Shown here: piece by piece, positions 1 to 9,489 of the stretch | How positions within the stretch are numbered: the first letter of the stretch is position 1 | Layout of the letters: every line of letters starts with the position of its first letter | From: Streptomyces lichenis | GTDB taxonomy: Bacteria > Actinomycetota > Actinomycetes > Streptomycetales > Streptomycetaceae | Length of the DNA: 64,000 bases | Reading direction: 5' to 3' | Assembly: GCF_023218175.1 (NCBI RefSeq) | Contig: NZ_JALPTH010000006.1 | Location: 186,001-250,000, forward strand | Position numbers and translations under genes: made by a program | Notes under the pieces: model-generated | What the model was told of the DNA's origin: nothing | The model's database searches: none | The model's input: only the letters and a program-made list of their open reading frames with translations

Positions 1-625
1 CCAGCGGCAGCAGGATGACCCCGATCATGATGGTGATCGCGCCGGCCGAGTGCCGCACCAGCGCCCCGACACCCAGTGCCAGCAGTCCGAGCGTGGCCAC
101 GAACAGTCCGGCGCCGACGGTGGCGCGCAGCCACTGCTCACCGGTGGGCTCCGGGCCGTCGATCACGCCGACCTGGGCGGCGGCGACCAGCGTGGCGGTG
201 GCCGTGGTCACCGTGAAGACCAGCAGGAAGAACACCACGGCCTTGGCGGTGAGCACCCGGCCCCGGCTCGGGCAGGCCGTCAGGGTGGTGCGGATCATCC
301 CGGTGCCGTACTCCGAGGCGATGGTCAGCACGCCCAGCGTCACCACGCAGAGCGAGCCGAGCAGCACCCCGTAGATGCCGAGGACGAACACCGGCTCCCC
401 GCCGGTCGCGGTCTCACCGCTGCCGGTGTCCACGCTGGAGACCGCCCAGGCGATGAGCAGCCCCACCGCCAGCATCAGCGCCACCATGACGCCGAGCGTC
501 CACAGGGTGGAGCGCACCGAGCGGATCTTGGTCCACTCGGAGGCCAGCGCGTCCCCGAGGTGCGCCCGGCGGACCGGGATGGGGGAGGTGTACTGCTGCT
601 GCGAGGGCGGGTACGCGGCGCTCAT
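1..625 (-). CDS. ABC-2 type transporter permease (C-terminus beyond window)
   Basis: Membrane subunit of an ABC-2 exporter, paired with the ATPase at 622-1869. It reads leftward and is cut by the window edge, leaving about 208 N-terminal residues. The start ATG (625-623) overlaps the ATPase stop TGA in an ATGA junction, so the two are translationally coupled. A short Gln/Tyr/Pro-rich cytoplasmic tail is followed by SEWTKIRSVRSTLWTLG, almost identical to the N-terminus of the permease at 1994-2773, and then by several hydrophobic segments. Substrate cannot be read from sequence; relatives in Gram-positive bacteria export lantibiotics, drugs or envelope components. Confidence 0.85.
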   Translation of the reverse strand, partial: MSAAYPPSQQQYTSPIPVRRAHLGDALASEWTKIRSVRSTLWTLGVMVALMLAVGLLIAWAVSSVDTGSGETATGGEPVFVLGIYGVLLGSLCVVTLGVLTIASEYGTGMIRTTLTACPSRGRVLTAKAVVFFLLVFTVTTATATLVAAAQVGVIDGPEPTGEQWLRATVGAGLFVATLGLLALGVGALVRHSAGAITIMIGVILLPL

Positions 626-1869
626 CGGGGGTCCTCGTTCTTGCTCAGGTCTGCGGGGGCGGCGGCGGGCGGCGCCTGCGGCACGGGCGGGGCGTCCGCC
701 GGTACGGCCGGTCCCGGCACGGGCGCCGGACCACCGGACACCGGCGCGCCCGGCGCGGTCGCGGACGGCGGACCCGCGGGCGGCTGCGGGGCGGGGGCAC
801 CCGCGTACGGGCCCTGCCCGCCGGCGTACGGGTTCTGCCCGGGCGGCGGCGGGGCGTACCAGCCCTGCTGGGGCACCTCCGGGACCACCGGCTGCGGCTG
901 GGGCGGCAGGTAGCCGGGCGGCTGCTGCTGCATCAGCCCGGCCTTCCGGTCGTCCGTGGAGCGGTAGTCCACCGCCCCCTGGGTCAGGCGCATGTACGCC
1001 TCCTCCAGCGAGGCCTGGTGCGGGGAGAGCTCCCACAGCCGTACGTCCGCGCCGTGCGCCAGGTCGCTGATCCTCGGCAGCGGCAGCCCGGTGATCCGCA
1101 GCGCCCCGTCCGGCTCGGACAGCACCTGGCCGCCGGCCTCGGCGAGCACCGTGACCAGCTTCTCCCGCTGGGTGGGCTCGGTGTCGGGGGTGCGCACCCG
1201 GGCGAAGTCCGCGGAGTTCGCCGAGATGAACTGCTTCACGCTCATGTCGGCCATCAGCTGGCCGCGGCCGATCACGATCAGGTGGTCGGCGGTCAGCGCC
1301 ATCTCGCTCATCAGGTGCGAGGAGACGAAGACCGTGCGGCCCTCGGCGGCCAGCGCCTTCATCAGGTTGCGGACCCAGAGGATGCCCTCCGGGTCCAGCC
1401 CGTTGACCGGCTCGTCGAAGAGCAGCACCTGCGGGTCGCCGAGCAGCGCCGCGGCGATGCCGAGGCGCTGCCCCATGCCCAGCGAGAAGCCCTTGGAGCG
1501 CCGCTTGGCCACGCTCTGGAGCCCGACCACGCCCAGCACCTCGTCCACCCGGCGGGCCGGGATGCCGGCCAGCTGCGCCAGGGACAGCAGATGGCTGCGG
1601 GCGCTGCGCCCGCCGTGCACCGCCTTGGCGTCCAGCAGCGCGCCCACCTGGCGGGGGGCGTTCGGCAGCTTCCGGTAGGGGTGGCCGCCGATCGTCACAT
1701 GGCCGGAAGTGGGCTGGTCGAGCCCCAGGATCATGCGCATGGTCGTGGACTTGCCGGAGCCGTTGGGCCCCAGGAAGCCGGTCACCGTACCCGGCCTCAC
1801 CTGGAAGGAAAGGTTGTACACGGCCGTCTTGGCGCCATAGCGCTTGGTCAGGCCGACTGCCTCGATCAT
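622..1869 (-). CDS. ABC transporter ATP-binding protein with Pro-rich C-terminal tail
   Basis: ATPase of the second ABC-2 pair, 415 aa. Residues 1-300 form a standard ABC domain: Walker A GPNGSGKST at 34-42, a signature in the degenerate form SLGMGQRLGIA, Walker B VLLFDEPVNGLDPEG, and an H-loop SSHLMSEM. The last ~100 residues are a low-complexity Pro/Gly/Gln/Ala tail absent from the paralogue at 2777-3778. Start ATG is preceded by GGAGA. A 124-base gap separates it from the upstream permease gene and contains a tandem 7-bp repeat (CTCTTAC twice on the coding strand), so it may have its own promoter. The ATPase type resembles BcrA/NatA exporters; substrate unknown. Confidence 0.9.
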   Translation of the reverse strand: MIEAVGLTKRYGAKTAVYNLSFQVRPGTVTGFLGPNGSGKSTTMRMILGLDQPTSGHVTIGGHPYRKLPNAPRQVGALLDAKAVHGGRSARSHLLSLAQLAGIPARRVDEVLGVVGLQSVAKRRSKGFSLGMGQRLGIAAALLGDPQVLLFDEPVNGLDPEGILWVRNLMKALAAEGRTVFVSSHLMSEMALTADHLIVIGRGQLMADMSVKQFISANSADFARVRTPDTEPTQREKLVTVLAEAGGQVLSEPDGALRITGLPLPRISDLAHGADVRLWELSPHQASLEEAYMRLTQGAVDYRSTDDRKAGLMQQQPPGYLPPQPQPVVPEVPQQGWYAPPPPGQNPYAGGQGPYAGAPAPQPPAGPPSATAPGAPVSGGPAPVPGPAVPADAPPVPQAPPAAAPADLSKNEDPR

Positions 1870-1993
1870 TCTCCAGCCCCATCGAACAGGTCGTGGTCAT
1901 CGGGCCCCTGCGGCACAAGCACCGATGGCCCCCGTAAGAGGTAAGAGACTATCGAGCCGTTGACGGTTCCGGCCAAGCCCGTCACCGCCCCGG

Positions 1994-2773
1994 CTACGCG
2001 TCCCGCTTGTTCAGCACCAGGTAGCCGCCGAGCAGGGCCGCCGCCACCCAGAGCACCATGATCCCCAGTCCCGCCCACGGGCCGTACGGGGCGGGGTCGC
2101 TGTTCATCGCGTTGGGGACGGTCTGGAGGATCTTGCTGCCGGCCTGGTCCGGGAAGTACCGGGCGACCTCCTTCGCCTTGGGCACCGCGGCCAGGATCTG
2201 CGACACCAGGAAGAAGAACGGGACGAGGATGCCCAGCGACAGCACGGTGGAGCGCAGCATCGCGGTCACACCCATCGAGAACAGCGCGATCAGCCCCATG
2301 TAGAGCCCGCCGCCGACCACCGCGCGCAGCACGTTCTCCTCGCCGATCGAGGTGGAGTGCTCGCCCAGCAGCGCCTGCCCCAGGAAGAAGGAGAGGAAGC
2401 TGGTGGCCAGCCCGACCACGAAGGCCAGCGCCCCCGCCACGGCGATCTTGCTGAACAGGAAGGAGGCCCGCCGCGGCACGGCCGCCAGCGAGCTGCGGAT
2501 CATGCCCGAGCTGTACTCGGTGCCGACCACCAGCACCCCGAACACCACCATCGCCAGCTGCCCGAGCGTCAGCCCCGCGAAGCTGATCAGCACCGGGTCG
2601 AAGGTCAGCCGCTCGGGCTCGGGCAGGTCGTCGAAGGTGGCGTTGGACAGCGCGCACAGCCCGGCGCTCACCCCCACCGTGACCAGCAGCGCGCTCGCCA
2701 GCGTCCACACCGTCGAGGACACCGTCCGGATCTTGGTCCACTCCGAGCGGAGGACCGCGGTCGCCGAAGCCAT
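1994..2773 (-). CDS. ABC-2 type transporter permease
   Basis: 259-aa integral membrane protein with about six hydrophobic segments, the permease of the first ABC-2 pair. The N-terminus carries SEWTKIRTVSSTVWTL, the same soluble start seen in the permease at the left edge. Start ATG lies 3 bases after the stop of the upstream ATPase and is preceded by AAGGAGGG inside that gene, so the pair is one operon. Family knowledge: such two-gene modules form a dimer of ATPases with two permeases. The two modules in this window look like a tandem duplication (inference from similarity of both subunits). Substrate not predictable. Confidence 0.9.
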   Translation of the reverse strand: MASATAVLRSEWTKIRTVSSTVWTLASALLVTVGVSAGLCALSNATFDDLPEPERLTFDPVLISFAGLTLGQLAMVVFGVLVVGTEYSSGMIRSSLAAVPRRASFLFSKIAVAGALAFVVGLATSFLSFFLGQALLGEHSTSIGEENVLRAVVGGGLYMGLIALFSMGVTAMLRSTVLSLGILVPFFFLVSQILAAVPKAKEVARYFPDQAGSKILQTVPNAMNSDPAPYGPWAGLGIMVLWVAAALLGGYLVLNKRDA

Positions 2774-2776
2774 CGC

Positions 2777-3778
2777 TCAGCCCTCCTTCGACCAGCGCGG
2801 GCCGCGGGGCTCGGCCCCGTCGGCGGCCTGCCCGGCGGCGTCGGGCCCGGCGGCGACCGGGCCGGCGGCGGAACCGTGATGGGCGTGGTACTCGACCGCG
2901 CCCGCCGTCATCTGCATGAACGCCTCCTCCAGCGACGCCCGCTGGGCGCTCAGCTCGTGCAGGGTGATCCCCTGGGCACCGGCCAGGTCGCCGACCTGCT
3001 CGGTGCTCGCCCCGTCCACCTCCAGGACCCCGTCCGGGCCCTCGGCGACCGCCAGCCCGCCGGCGGTCAGCGCCTCCCGCAGCCGTACCGGCTCCGGTGA
3101 ACGCAACCGCACATAACTGCGGGAGTTCTGGTGGATGAATTCCGCCATCGAGGTGTCCGCGAGCAGCTTGCCCTGCCCGATCACGATGAGATGGTCAGCG
3201 GTCAGCGCCATTTCACTCATCAGATGGCTGGAAACGAAGATCGTCCGGCCTTCGGCGGCCAGCGCCTTCATCAGATTGCGCACCCAGTGAATTCCCTCCG
3301 GGTCCAGACCATTGACGGGTTCGTCGAAGAGCAGCACCCGGGGATCGCCGAGCAGTGCCGCGGCGATGCCGAGCCGCTGCCCCATCCCCATGGAGAAGCC
3401 CTTGGGCTTCCGCTTCGCCACCGCGCCCAGTCCCACCAGGTCCAGCACCTCGCCGACCCGGCGTTCCGGAATGCGGTTGGACTGCGCCAGGCAGAGCAGG
3501 TTGTTGTACGCGCTGCGCCCCGGGTGCATCGACCGGGCCTCCAGCAGCGCGCCGATGTTCCGCAGCGGCTCCGCCAGCTCCCGGTAGTGCTTCCCGTCGA
3601 TCCGCACCGTCCCGCTGGTCGGATGGTCCAGGCCGAGCATCATCCGCATGGTGGTGGACTTCCCGGCCCCGTTGGGCCCCAGGAACCCGGTCACCACCCC
3701 GGGGCGGACCTGGAAGGAGAGATGGTCCACCGCCGTCTTCGTACCGAACCGTTTGGTAAGCCCTGCTAGCTCGATCAT
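2777..3778 (-). CDS. ABC transporter ATP-binding protein
   Basis: 333-aa ATPase, first gene of the leftward ABC block. Walker A GPNGAGKST at 34-42, signature SMGMGQRLGIA, Walker B VLLFDEPVNGLDPEG and H-loop SSHLMSEMA are all present. It matches the ATPase at 622-1869 over its ABC domain but ends in a short charged tail. It is followed at once by its permease (3-base gap). Upstream lies a 207-base gap holding a duplicated 33-bp sequence and the filP terminator, so the operon promoter should sit there. Nucleotide-binding function is certain; the exported compound is not. Confidence 0.9.
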   Translation of the reverse strand: MIELAGLTKRFGTKTAVDHLSFQVRPGVVTGFLGPNGAGKSTTMRMMLGLDHPTSGTVRIDGKHYRELAEPLRNIGALLEARSMHPGRSAYNNLLCLAQSNRIPERRVGEVLDLVGLGAVAKRKPKGFSMGMGQRLGIAAALLGDPRVLLFDEPVNGLDPEGIHWVRNLMKALAAEGRTIFVSSHLMSEMALTADHLIVIGQGKLLADTSMAEFIHQNSRSYVRLRSPEPVRLREALTAGGLAVAEGPDGVLEVDGASTEQVGDLAGAQGITLHELSAQRASLEEAFMQMTAGAVEYHAHHGSAAGPVAAGPDAAGQAADGAEPRGPRWSKEG

Positions 3779-3826
3779 GGCCTGATTATCCCGCGCCCCG
3801 GGCCGTTGTGGGGGCTTCGCGCGACC

Positions 3827-3894
3827 ATCCCCGTACGGGACGTGCCGCGGACGCCCGCGCGATCCCCGTACGGGACGTGCCGCGGACGCCCGCG
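3827..3894. repeat. Two tandem copies of a 33-bp sequence upstream of the ABC operon
   Basis: Two identical 33-base copies (3827-3859 and 3862-3894, period 35) each begin ATCCCCGTACGGGACGTGCC and end in CGCCCGCG. Each contains the palindrome CCCGTACGGG. They lie between the start of the ABC operon (3778) and the filP terminator, so they could be repeated regulator sites; function is inferred only from position. Confidence 0.7.
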
Positions 3895-3926
3895 GGCCCG
3901 TCGTTCCGGCTGTCCCGGAAACGCGG

Positions 3927-3963
3927 CGCGGCCGGGGACGACGGAGTGTCGTCCCCGGCCGCG
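3927..3963 (-). terminator. filP terminator hairpin
   Basis: Perfect 16-bp inverted repeat: arm CGCGGCCGGGGACGAC, loop of 5, and its exact complement. It begins 23 bases after the filP stop. There is no T-run, as is common for Streptomyces terminators. Confidence 0.75.
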
Positions 3964-3985
3964 TACGGGCCGCTGTCGGCGGGCG

Positions 3986-4924
3986 TCAGCGGGTCTGCTG
4001 GGCCGGGACCCCGCGGGAGACCGGCTCGTCGTCCGCCGGGGAGCCGGCGGCGGCGACCGCCGCACCGGTCAGCGTGGCCAGCATCTCGCGGACGTTGGTC
4101 AGCTGGGCGTTGATCGAGTCGCGGCGGTTGGTCAGCGCCGCCAGCTCGCGCTCCGACTCGCTGCGGATCCGGTCCGCCTTGGCGTTGGCGTCGGCCACGA
4201 TGTCCTCGGCCTGGCGCTGCGCGGTCTCCACCGTCTGGCGGGCCCGGCGCTCGGCGTCGGTGCGCAGCTTCTCCGCCTCCAGGCGCAGCTGCTCGGCGCG
4301 GTGCTCGATCTCCGCGAGCCGCTTCTCCGCCTTGGCCTGACGGGACGCCAGGTCCCGCTCGGACTGCTCGCGGCGCTTGGCCAGGTTGGTCTCGAAGTCC
4401 GCGGCGGCCTGGGCGGCCTTGGCGCGGGTCTCCTCGAAGAGGGCGTCCGCCTCCTCGCGCTTGGACTGCGCGTCCTTCTGCGCCTCGGAGCGCAGCGTGT
4501 TGGCCTCGCCCTGGGCCTTCTCGACGATCCGGACGCCCTCGTCCTCGGCCTTCGCCTTGCGGTCCGCGGCGAACGACTCGGCGTCGTTGCGCACCTGCTG
4601 GGCCGCCGACTCGGCGAGCTCGCGGTGCTGCTCGGCGGCGCGGCGGGCCTCCTCACGCAGGTCCTTCGCCTCCTCCTCGGCCAGCCGGAGGATCTTCTCC
4701 ACGCGGGCGCCGAGACCGGCGTACGACGGCTCGGCGTCGCTGACCTGGGCCTGGGCGTTCTGCGTTTCGAGATGGAGCTCCTCGATGCGCTTTTCCAGAG
4801 AGGTGATTCGGGCCAGAGCACTGTCACGGTCGGCGACGAGTTTGGTAATGCGGTCATCCACCTGACCGCGGTCGTACCCACGCCGCACGAGCTCGAAGCC
4901 GAAGGGGGAGGATGTGTCGCTCAT
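3986..4924 (-). CDS. filP: FilP, intermediate-filament-like polar growth coiled-coil protein
   Basis: Cytoskeletal coiled-coil protein of 312 aa that in Streptomyces assembles into filaments, interacts with DivIVA and Scy, and stiffens the hyphal tip (established for S. coelicolor SCO5396, once called a cellulose-binding protein). The N-terminus FELVRRGYDRGQVDDRI resembles the DivIVA N-terminal motif. Residues ~20-280 are charged, Ala/Glu/Arg-rich coiled coil with the long (about 51-residue) periodicity described for FilP and Scy. A short Ala/Pro tail ends the protein. ATG at 4924 has AGGAA upstream. It lies directly downstream of scy with a 123-base gap. Confidence 0.95.
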   Translation of the reverse strand: MSDTSSPFGFELVRRGYDRGQVDDRITKLVADRDSALARITSLEKRIEELHLETQNAQAQVSDAEPSYAGLGARVEKILRLAEEEAKDLREEARRAAEQHRELAESAAQQVRNDAESFAADRKAKAEDEGVRIVEKAQGEANTLRSEAQKDAQSKREEADALFEETRAKAAQAAADFETNLAKRREQSERDLASRQAKAEKRLAEIEHRAEQLRLEAEKLRTDAERRARQTVETAQRQAEDIVADANAKADRIRSESERELAALTNRRDSINAQLTNVREMLATLTGAAVAAAGSPADDEPVSRGVPAQQTR

Positions 4925-5047
4925 GGGGTTCCTGTCGAAAGAGACCGGTGAGGTGTTGAGGTGTTAGGGGGAATCCTAGGCTCCCCGACGGCGTGTCTTC
5001 GAGCGGATGCCCGTTCAATCCGGAGAATGTCCAGCCTTTTGAGTGGC

Positions 5048-8000
5048 TTACTCCTCGATTGACTTGCCACCCGAACGGGTAGCCCCCGCCGTCGCGCCGG
5101 CCTTCACCCCCGAGGTGTCCTTGCCGTCCCGGCCGCCCCCGGCACCCGGTGACTCGAACGACTCCAAAGCCTCCAGCACGTCCTGCACCCGGGAGATCTC
5201 GGACTGGATGTCCTCACGGCGCCTCCCCAGGACCTCCACCTCGCGCCGGGCGTCGGCGAGCAGCTTCTCGGCCTCCGCCTCCGCGTCCGCCTTGATCTTC
5301 TCCGCCTCGCGGGACAGCCCGGCCTTCTTCTGCTCGGCCTCCTTCAGCAGCCCCTCGGCCTTCTTCACGGCCGCGATCCGCACCCGGCTCGCCTCCGAAT
5401 CGGCGTCCGACAGGCGGGTCTTGGCCTTCTCCTCGGCCTCGGCGCGCTGCTCGGTCGCCGCCTTCACCAGCTTGTCCACCCGCTCGCCCGCCGACCTCAT
5501 CTGCTCGGCCGACTCCCGGCGGGCCCGCTCGTGCAGCTCCTCGATCTCCGCCTCGACCCGGCGGCGCGTCTCCTCGGTCCGCTCCCTTATGGCGGTGGCG
5601 TCCCCGCGCGCCCCGACCAGCAGCTCGTCGGCGTCCGTACGGGCCTTTTCCACCAGCGAGTTGCCCTCCACGGTGGCCTCCGCGACGATCCGCTCGGCCT
5701 CCGTGCGGGCCGCGCCCACCATGGTGTCGGCCTGCGACTCGGCCTCCGCGGTGGCGCGCAGCGCCTCCTCCTGGGCCTTGGCCACCAGCTGGTCGGCCTG
5801 CTCGGCCGCGTCCGAGCGGCGCTTGGCCGCCGCCTCACGGGCCTCGTCCACCTGGCGGTCCGCCTCCGCGCGGGCCTCGGCGCGCAGCTGTTCGGCCGCC
5901 GCCTCCGCCTCGGTGCGCAGCCGCTGGGACTCGGTACGGATCCGCTCCGCCGCCTGCTGCGCGGAGCCGACCGTCTCGGCCGCCTCGGCGCGCAGCCGCT
6001 CCGCCTCGCCGGCCGCCTCACCGCGTACCCGCTCGGCGTCCGCCGCCGCCTCGGTCCGCAGCCGCTCCGCCTCCGCGGTGGCGTCCGCCACCAGCCGCTC
6101 GGCCTGCTCGGTGGACCGCTCGCCCAGCCGCTCCGCCTCGCCACTGGCCTCGGCCACCAGCTGGTCGGCCTGCGCGGCGGCGTCCGCGCGCCGCTTGTCC
6201 GCGGCCTGGCGGGCCTCGTCCAGCACCCGCTCGCCCTCGGCACGGGCGGCCGCCCGCAGCTCCTCGGCCTGCCGCTCGCCCTCCGCCTTGACCTGCTCGG
6301 CCTCCGACCGCAGCCGGGCCGCGTCCTGCTCGGCCGCGGCCAGCGCCTCGGCGGCCCCGGTGGTCAGCCGCTCGGTCTCCGCGCGCGCCTCGCCGACCAG
6401 CCGGTCCGCCTGCTCCGCCGCCTCCGAACGGATCCGGTTGGCGTCCTCCCGGGCGTCCGCCCGGGTCCGCGAGGCGTCCTGCTCAGCCGAGGCCACCGCG
6501 TCCGAGGCCTCGGTCCGCATCCGCTGCGCGTACTCGGCGGTGTCCGACTTCAGCCGGTCCGCCTCGGCGACCGCCTCGGCCAGCGTCCGCTCGGCCAGCT
6601 CCCGGGCCGCCTCCGACTCCGCACGGGAGCGCTCGCGCAGCCCCGCCGCGTCCTCCGCGGCCCGCTCCCGCTCCGCGTAGGCGTCGACACGGACCCGGTC
6701 CGCCTCCTCCTGCGCCTCCCCGCGGGTGCGCTCCGCCGCGTGCTCGGCCGCCGAACGCAGCCCGGTGATCTCCTCCTCGGCCTGCTCGTGCAGCCCGGCC
6801 ACCGCGTCCCGCACCGACTGGGCGGTCGCCTCGGCGGCCGCCACCAGCTCGGTGGCCCGCCGGTCCGCCTCCTCCACCAGCCGCAGCGCCTCGGCCTGCG
6901 CCTCCTCGACCCGGTTGCGCGCCGAGGCCAGCAGCTCCTCGCTCTGCTCCCGGGCCCGCTCCCGCTCCTGGTCGGCCTCGGCACGCGCCGAGCCGAGGGT
7001 CTCCTCGGCCTCCCGGCGCCGCCGGTTCGCCTCCTCGCGGGCCGCCGCCAGCTCCTCGGCCGCCTCCGCGGTCACCCGCTCGGCCGCCGACTGCGCCTCC
7101 GCGCGCACCCGGTCCGCGGTCTCCTGCGCCTCGGTGCGCAGCCGCTCCGCCTCCGCCGCGGCCTCCGAACGCAGCCGTACCGCCACACCCTCCGCCTCGG
7201 CGCGGGACGCCGACGCCTCCGCCGCCGCCTCGGTGCGCAGCCGCTCCGCGTCCTGCTCGGCCTGCTCGCCCAGCGCCCGCATCCGCTCGGCCGCCTCGGC
7301 GCGCAGCCGCTCGGCCTCCTCGGACGCCTCCCGGCGCAGCCGCTCGCCCTCCGCCCGGGCCTCGGACAGCGCCTCCTCGGCCGCCGCGAGGCGCGCCTCG
7401 GCCTCGGAGTGCAGCCGGGCCAGCTCGGCCGCCGCCTCCTCCTGCCGGGCGGTGATACCGCGCTCGGTCTCCTCGCGCAGCGCGGCCGCCGCCTCCTCGG
7501 CCGCGGTACGCACCGACTCGGCCTGCTCCTCGGCGTCGGCCCGCAGCCGGTCGGCCTCCTCCCGGGTGCGCTCCAGCGTCTCCTCGGACTGCCGGCGCAG
7601 CCCGGTCGCCCGCTCGATCGCCTCCGCGCGGACCCGCTCGCCCTCGGTGGTCGCCGCCGTCCGCGTCTCGTCCGCGTCCGCCTTCGCCTTGGCCAGCAGT
7701 TCCTCGGCGGTCTTCGCCGCCTCCTCGATCTGCTGCACCGCCTCGCGCCGCGCCTCGCCGCGGATCCGCTCGCCCTCGGCGATCGCGTCCGCGCGCAGCT
7801 GCTCGGCCTCCCCGCGCAGCCGCCGCGCCTCCTCCTGGAGCTGGACGGTCTTGGCGCGGTACTCCTTGGTGTCGTCCTTCGCGGCGCCCTTCAGCTGCTC
7901 GGCGGTGTCATGCGCCTCGCCCCGCAGCCGGTCCGCCTCGGCCTCCGCCTCCCCGCGGACCCGCTCCGCCTCCTCGGAGGCCTTGCGGGTGGTCTCCTGG

Positions 8001-9148
8001 GCGTCCTGGGACGCCTTCGACAGGATCTCCTCGGCCGACCGGGCGGCCTTCGCCAGCTGCGCCGCAGAGTCCTCCGCCGCCGCGGTACGGGCCTTCTCCG
8101 AGGCCTCCGCGACCTGCTTCTCGGCCGCCTCCCGGGCGTCCGCGAGCGCCTGCTCGGCCTCCGCCTTGAGGGCCTCGGCCTCCTTGGTCGCCTCACCGAC
8201 CAGCCGGGCGATCTCCGACTTGGCGGTACGGGTGCGCTGCTCGTTCGCCGAATCGGCGCTCGCCAGCCGCTTGGCCGCGGCGTCCTTCGCCTCCGCGACC
8301 AGCTTCTCGGCCTCGGCGCGGGCCTCCCGCAGCTTCTCCTCGGCCTCGCTCATCCGCTGCTCGGCGCCCCGGGCCAGCTCCGCGGCCTTCGCCCGGGCCT
8401 CGGTGGACTCCGCGGTGGTGGCGCTGCGCAGCTGCTCGGCGTGGCTGGTGGCCTCCTGGGCCTGCGTGGAGGCCGCGTTCAGCAGCCGCTCCGCGTCCCG
8501 GCGGGCCCGCAGCAGGATCGCCTCCGCCTCGGCGCGGGCCGTCTCGGCCTCCGCGCCCAGCCGCTGGCGGGCCTCCTCCGCCAGCCGCACGGCCTCGCTC
8601 CGGGCCGCGGCCAGCGACTGCTCGGCCTCCGCCCGGGACTCGTCCATCAGCCGGCGGGCCTGCGCCTCGGTCCGGGCCCGCAGCTGCTCCGCCCAGGCCA
8701 CGTTCTCGTTGACGTGCGCCTCGACGGTCTGCCGGCGCTCGGCCAGCTCCTGGTCCAGCTGCTGCCGGCGCTGCACCGCCTCGGTGTGCAACTCCGCCTG
8801 GAGCCGGGCCTGGTGCTCGGCGTGCTCCTGGAGGATGCGCTGCGTCTGCGCCCGGGCCTCGCGCAGCTCACGCTCCGCGTCGACCCGCAGCTGCTCGGCC
8901 TGCGCCTGCGCGTTACGGAGCAACTGCTCGGCCTGGTAGCCCATGTCGGCGCTGTCGTACGACGGCCGGGAGGCGATGGTGCGCCGCGCCTCGTGCAGCT
9001 TGGCCCGCAGCACCTCGACCTGGTAACCGAGGTCCTCGGCGTGCTGGACGGCCTTCTCCCGCTCGGTCTTCAGCCGGTCCATCTCGGCCTCGAACCGCGA
9101 AAGGTGGTCGTCAGCCCGGTGGCTCTCTGCGCGTTCGTAGCCCCGCAC
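5048..9148 (-). CDS. scy: Scy, hyphal-tip coiled-coil scaffold protein
   Basis: Very long coiled-coil protein (1366 aa from this start) that with DivIVA and FilP forms the tip-organising centre controlling polar growth and branching in Streptomyces (known for SCO5397). Almost the whole chain is Ala/Glu/Arg/Ala hendecad and heptad coiled coil built from ~51-residue repeats. The N-terminal ~60 residues (HLSRFEAEMDRLKTEREKA, then EDLGYQVEVLRAKLHEARR) are DivIVA-like. I chose GTG 9148 because it gives VRGYER..., the start I recall for other Scy proteins. An in-frame GTG at 9196 would add 16 residues. The C-terminus ends in a Gly/Thr-rich tail. The opposite strand carries long shadow frames caused by the repeats. 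Confidence 0.93.
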   Translation of the reverse strand: MRGYERAESHRADDHLSRFEAEMDRLKTEREKAVQHAEDLGYQVEVLRAKLHEARRTIASRPSYDSADMGYQAEQLLRNAQAQAEQLRVDAERELREARAQTQRILQEHAEHQARLQAELHTEAVQRRQQLDQELAERRQTVEAHVNENVAWAEQLRARTEAQARRLMDESRAEAEQSLAAARSEAVRLAEEARQRLGAEAETARAEAEAILLRARRDAERLLNAASTQAQEATSHAEQLRSATTAESTEARAKAAELARGAEQRMSEAEEKLREARAEAEKLVAEAKDAAAKRLASADSANEQRTRTAKSEIARLVGEATKEAEALKAEAEQALADAREAAEKQVAEASEKARTAAAEDSAAQLAKAARSAEEILSKASQDAQETTRKASEEAERVRGEAEAEADRLRGEAHDTAEQLKGAAKDDTKEYRAKTVQLQEEARRLRGEAEQLRADAIAEGERIRGEARREAVQQIEEAAKTAEELLAKAKADADETRTAATTEGERVRAEAIERATGLRRQSEETLERTREEADRLRADAEEQAESVRTAAEEAAAALREETERGITARQEEAAAELARLHSEAEARLAAAEEALSEARAEGERLRREASEEAERLRAEAAERMRALGEQAEQDAERLRTEAAAEASASRAEAEGVAVRLRSEAAAEAERLRTEAQETADRVRAEAQSAAERVTAEAAEELAAAREEANRRRREAEETLGSARAEADQERERAREQSEELLASARNRVEEAQAEALRLVEEADRRATELVAAAEATAQSVRDAVAGLHEQAEEEITGLRSAAEHAAERTRGEAQEEADRVRVDAYAERERAAEDAAGLRERSRAESEAARELAERTLAEAVAEADRLKSDTAEYAQRMRTEASDAVASAEQDASRTRADAREDANRIRSEAAEQADRLVGEARAETERLTTGAAEALAAAEQDAARLRSEAEQVKAEGERQAEELRAAARAEGERVLDEARQAADKRRADAAAQADQLVAEASGEAERLGERSTEQAERLVADATAEAERLRTEAAADAERVRGEAAGEAERLRAEAAETVGSAQQAAERIRTESQRLRTEAEAAAEQLRAEARAEADRQVDEAREAAAKRRSDAAEQADQLVAKAQEEALRATAEAESQADTMVGAARTEAERIVAEATVEGNSLVEKARTDADELLVGARGDATAIRERTEETRRRVEAEIEELHERARRESAEQMRSAGERVDKLVKAATEQRAEAEEKAKTRLSDADSEASRVRIAAVKKAEGLLKEAEQKKAGLSREAEKIKADAEAEAEKLLADARREVEVLGRRREDIQSEISRVQDVLEALESFESPGAGGGRDGKDTSGVKAGATAGATRSGGKSIEE

Positions 9149-9489
9149 TGCGCGGTCCCATCCGTCCCCTGGTCGCAACTGACGTGACACGGGCACCGTC
9201 CGCCCGCGAACGGTCCCCCGGGGGAAATGGTGTCAGATCGCATACGGAGACATGGCACGGCCCCGATCCGGCCCCGGCCCGGAGCAGCCCACTCTACCGG
9301 GCCGGGAATCGGCGGGTCAGTGCTCTTCGTCCTCCGGACGGCTCAGGGGAGCTTGGTGGCCTTGTCCCCGGGAGGGCTGGGTGACAGCTCGGTGGGGGGC
9401 TGCGCCTTGTCCCCGGGACGGCTGGGTGGTGGCCTGCGCCTTGTCCCCCGGGACGGCTCGGTGGGGGCCCGGTGGCGGCTGGGTGGGGG
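9149..9489. repeat. Intergenic region with three degenerate ~35-45-bp repeats
   Basis: This gap between scy and the epimerase gene contains three direct copies starting CCTTGTCCCC(C)GGGA and running through GGCTGGGTGG, at about 9360, 9405 and 9439. No gene is seen. The promoter of scy should lie near 9200-9300. The repeats lie just downstream of the leftward epimerase gene and could include its transcription end. Confidence 0.6.

Noticed and set aside
5531..9187. Plus-strand open frame of about 1218 codons opposite scy
   Set aside because: It mirrors the repeat structure of Scy, its translation is Leu/Arg/Gly-rich low complexity, and it lacks a start signal and domains.
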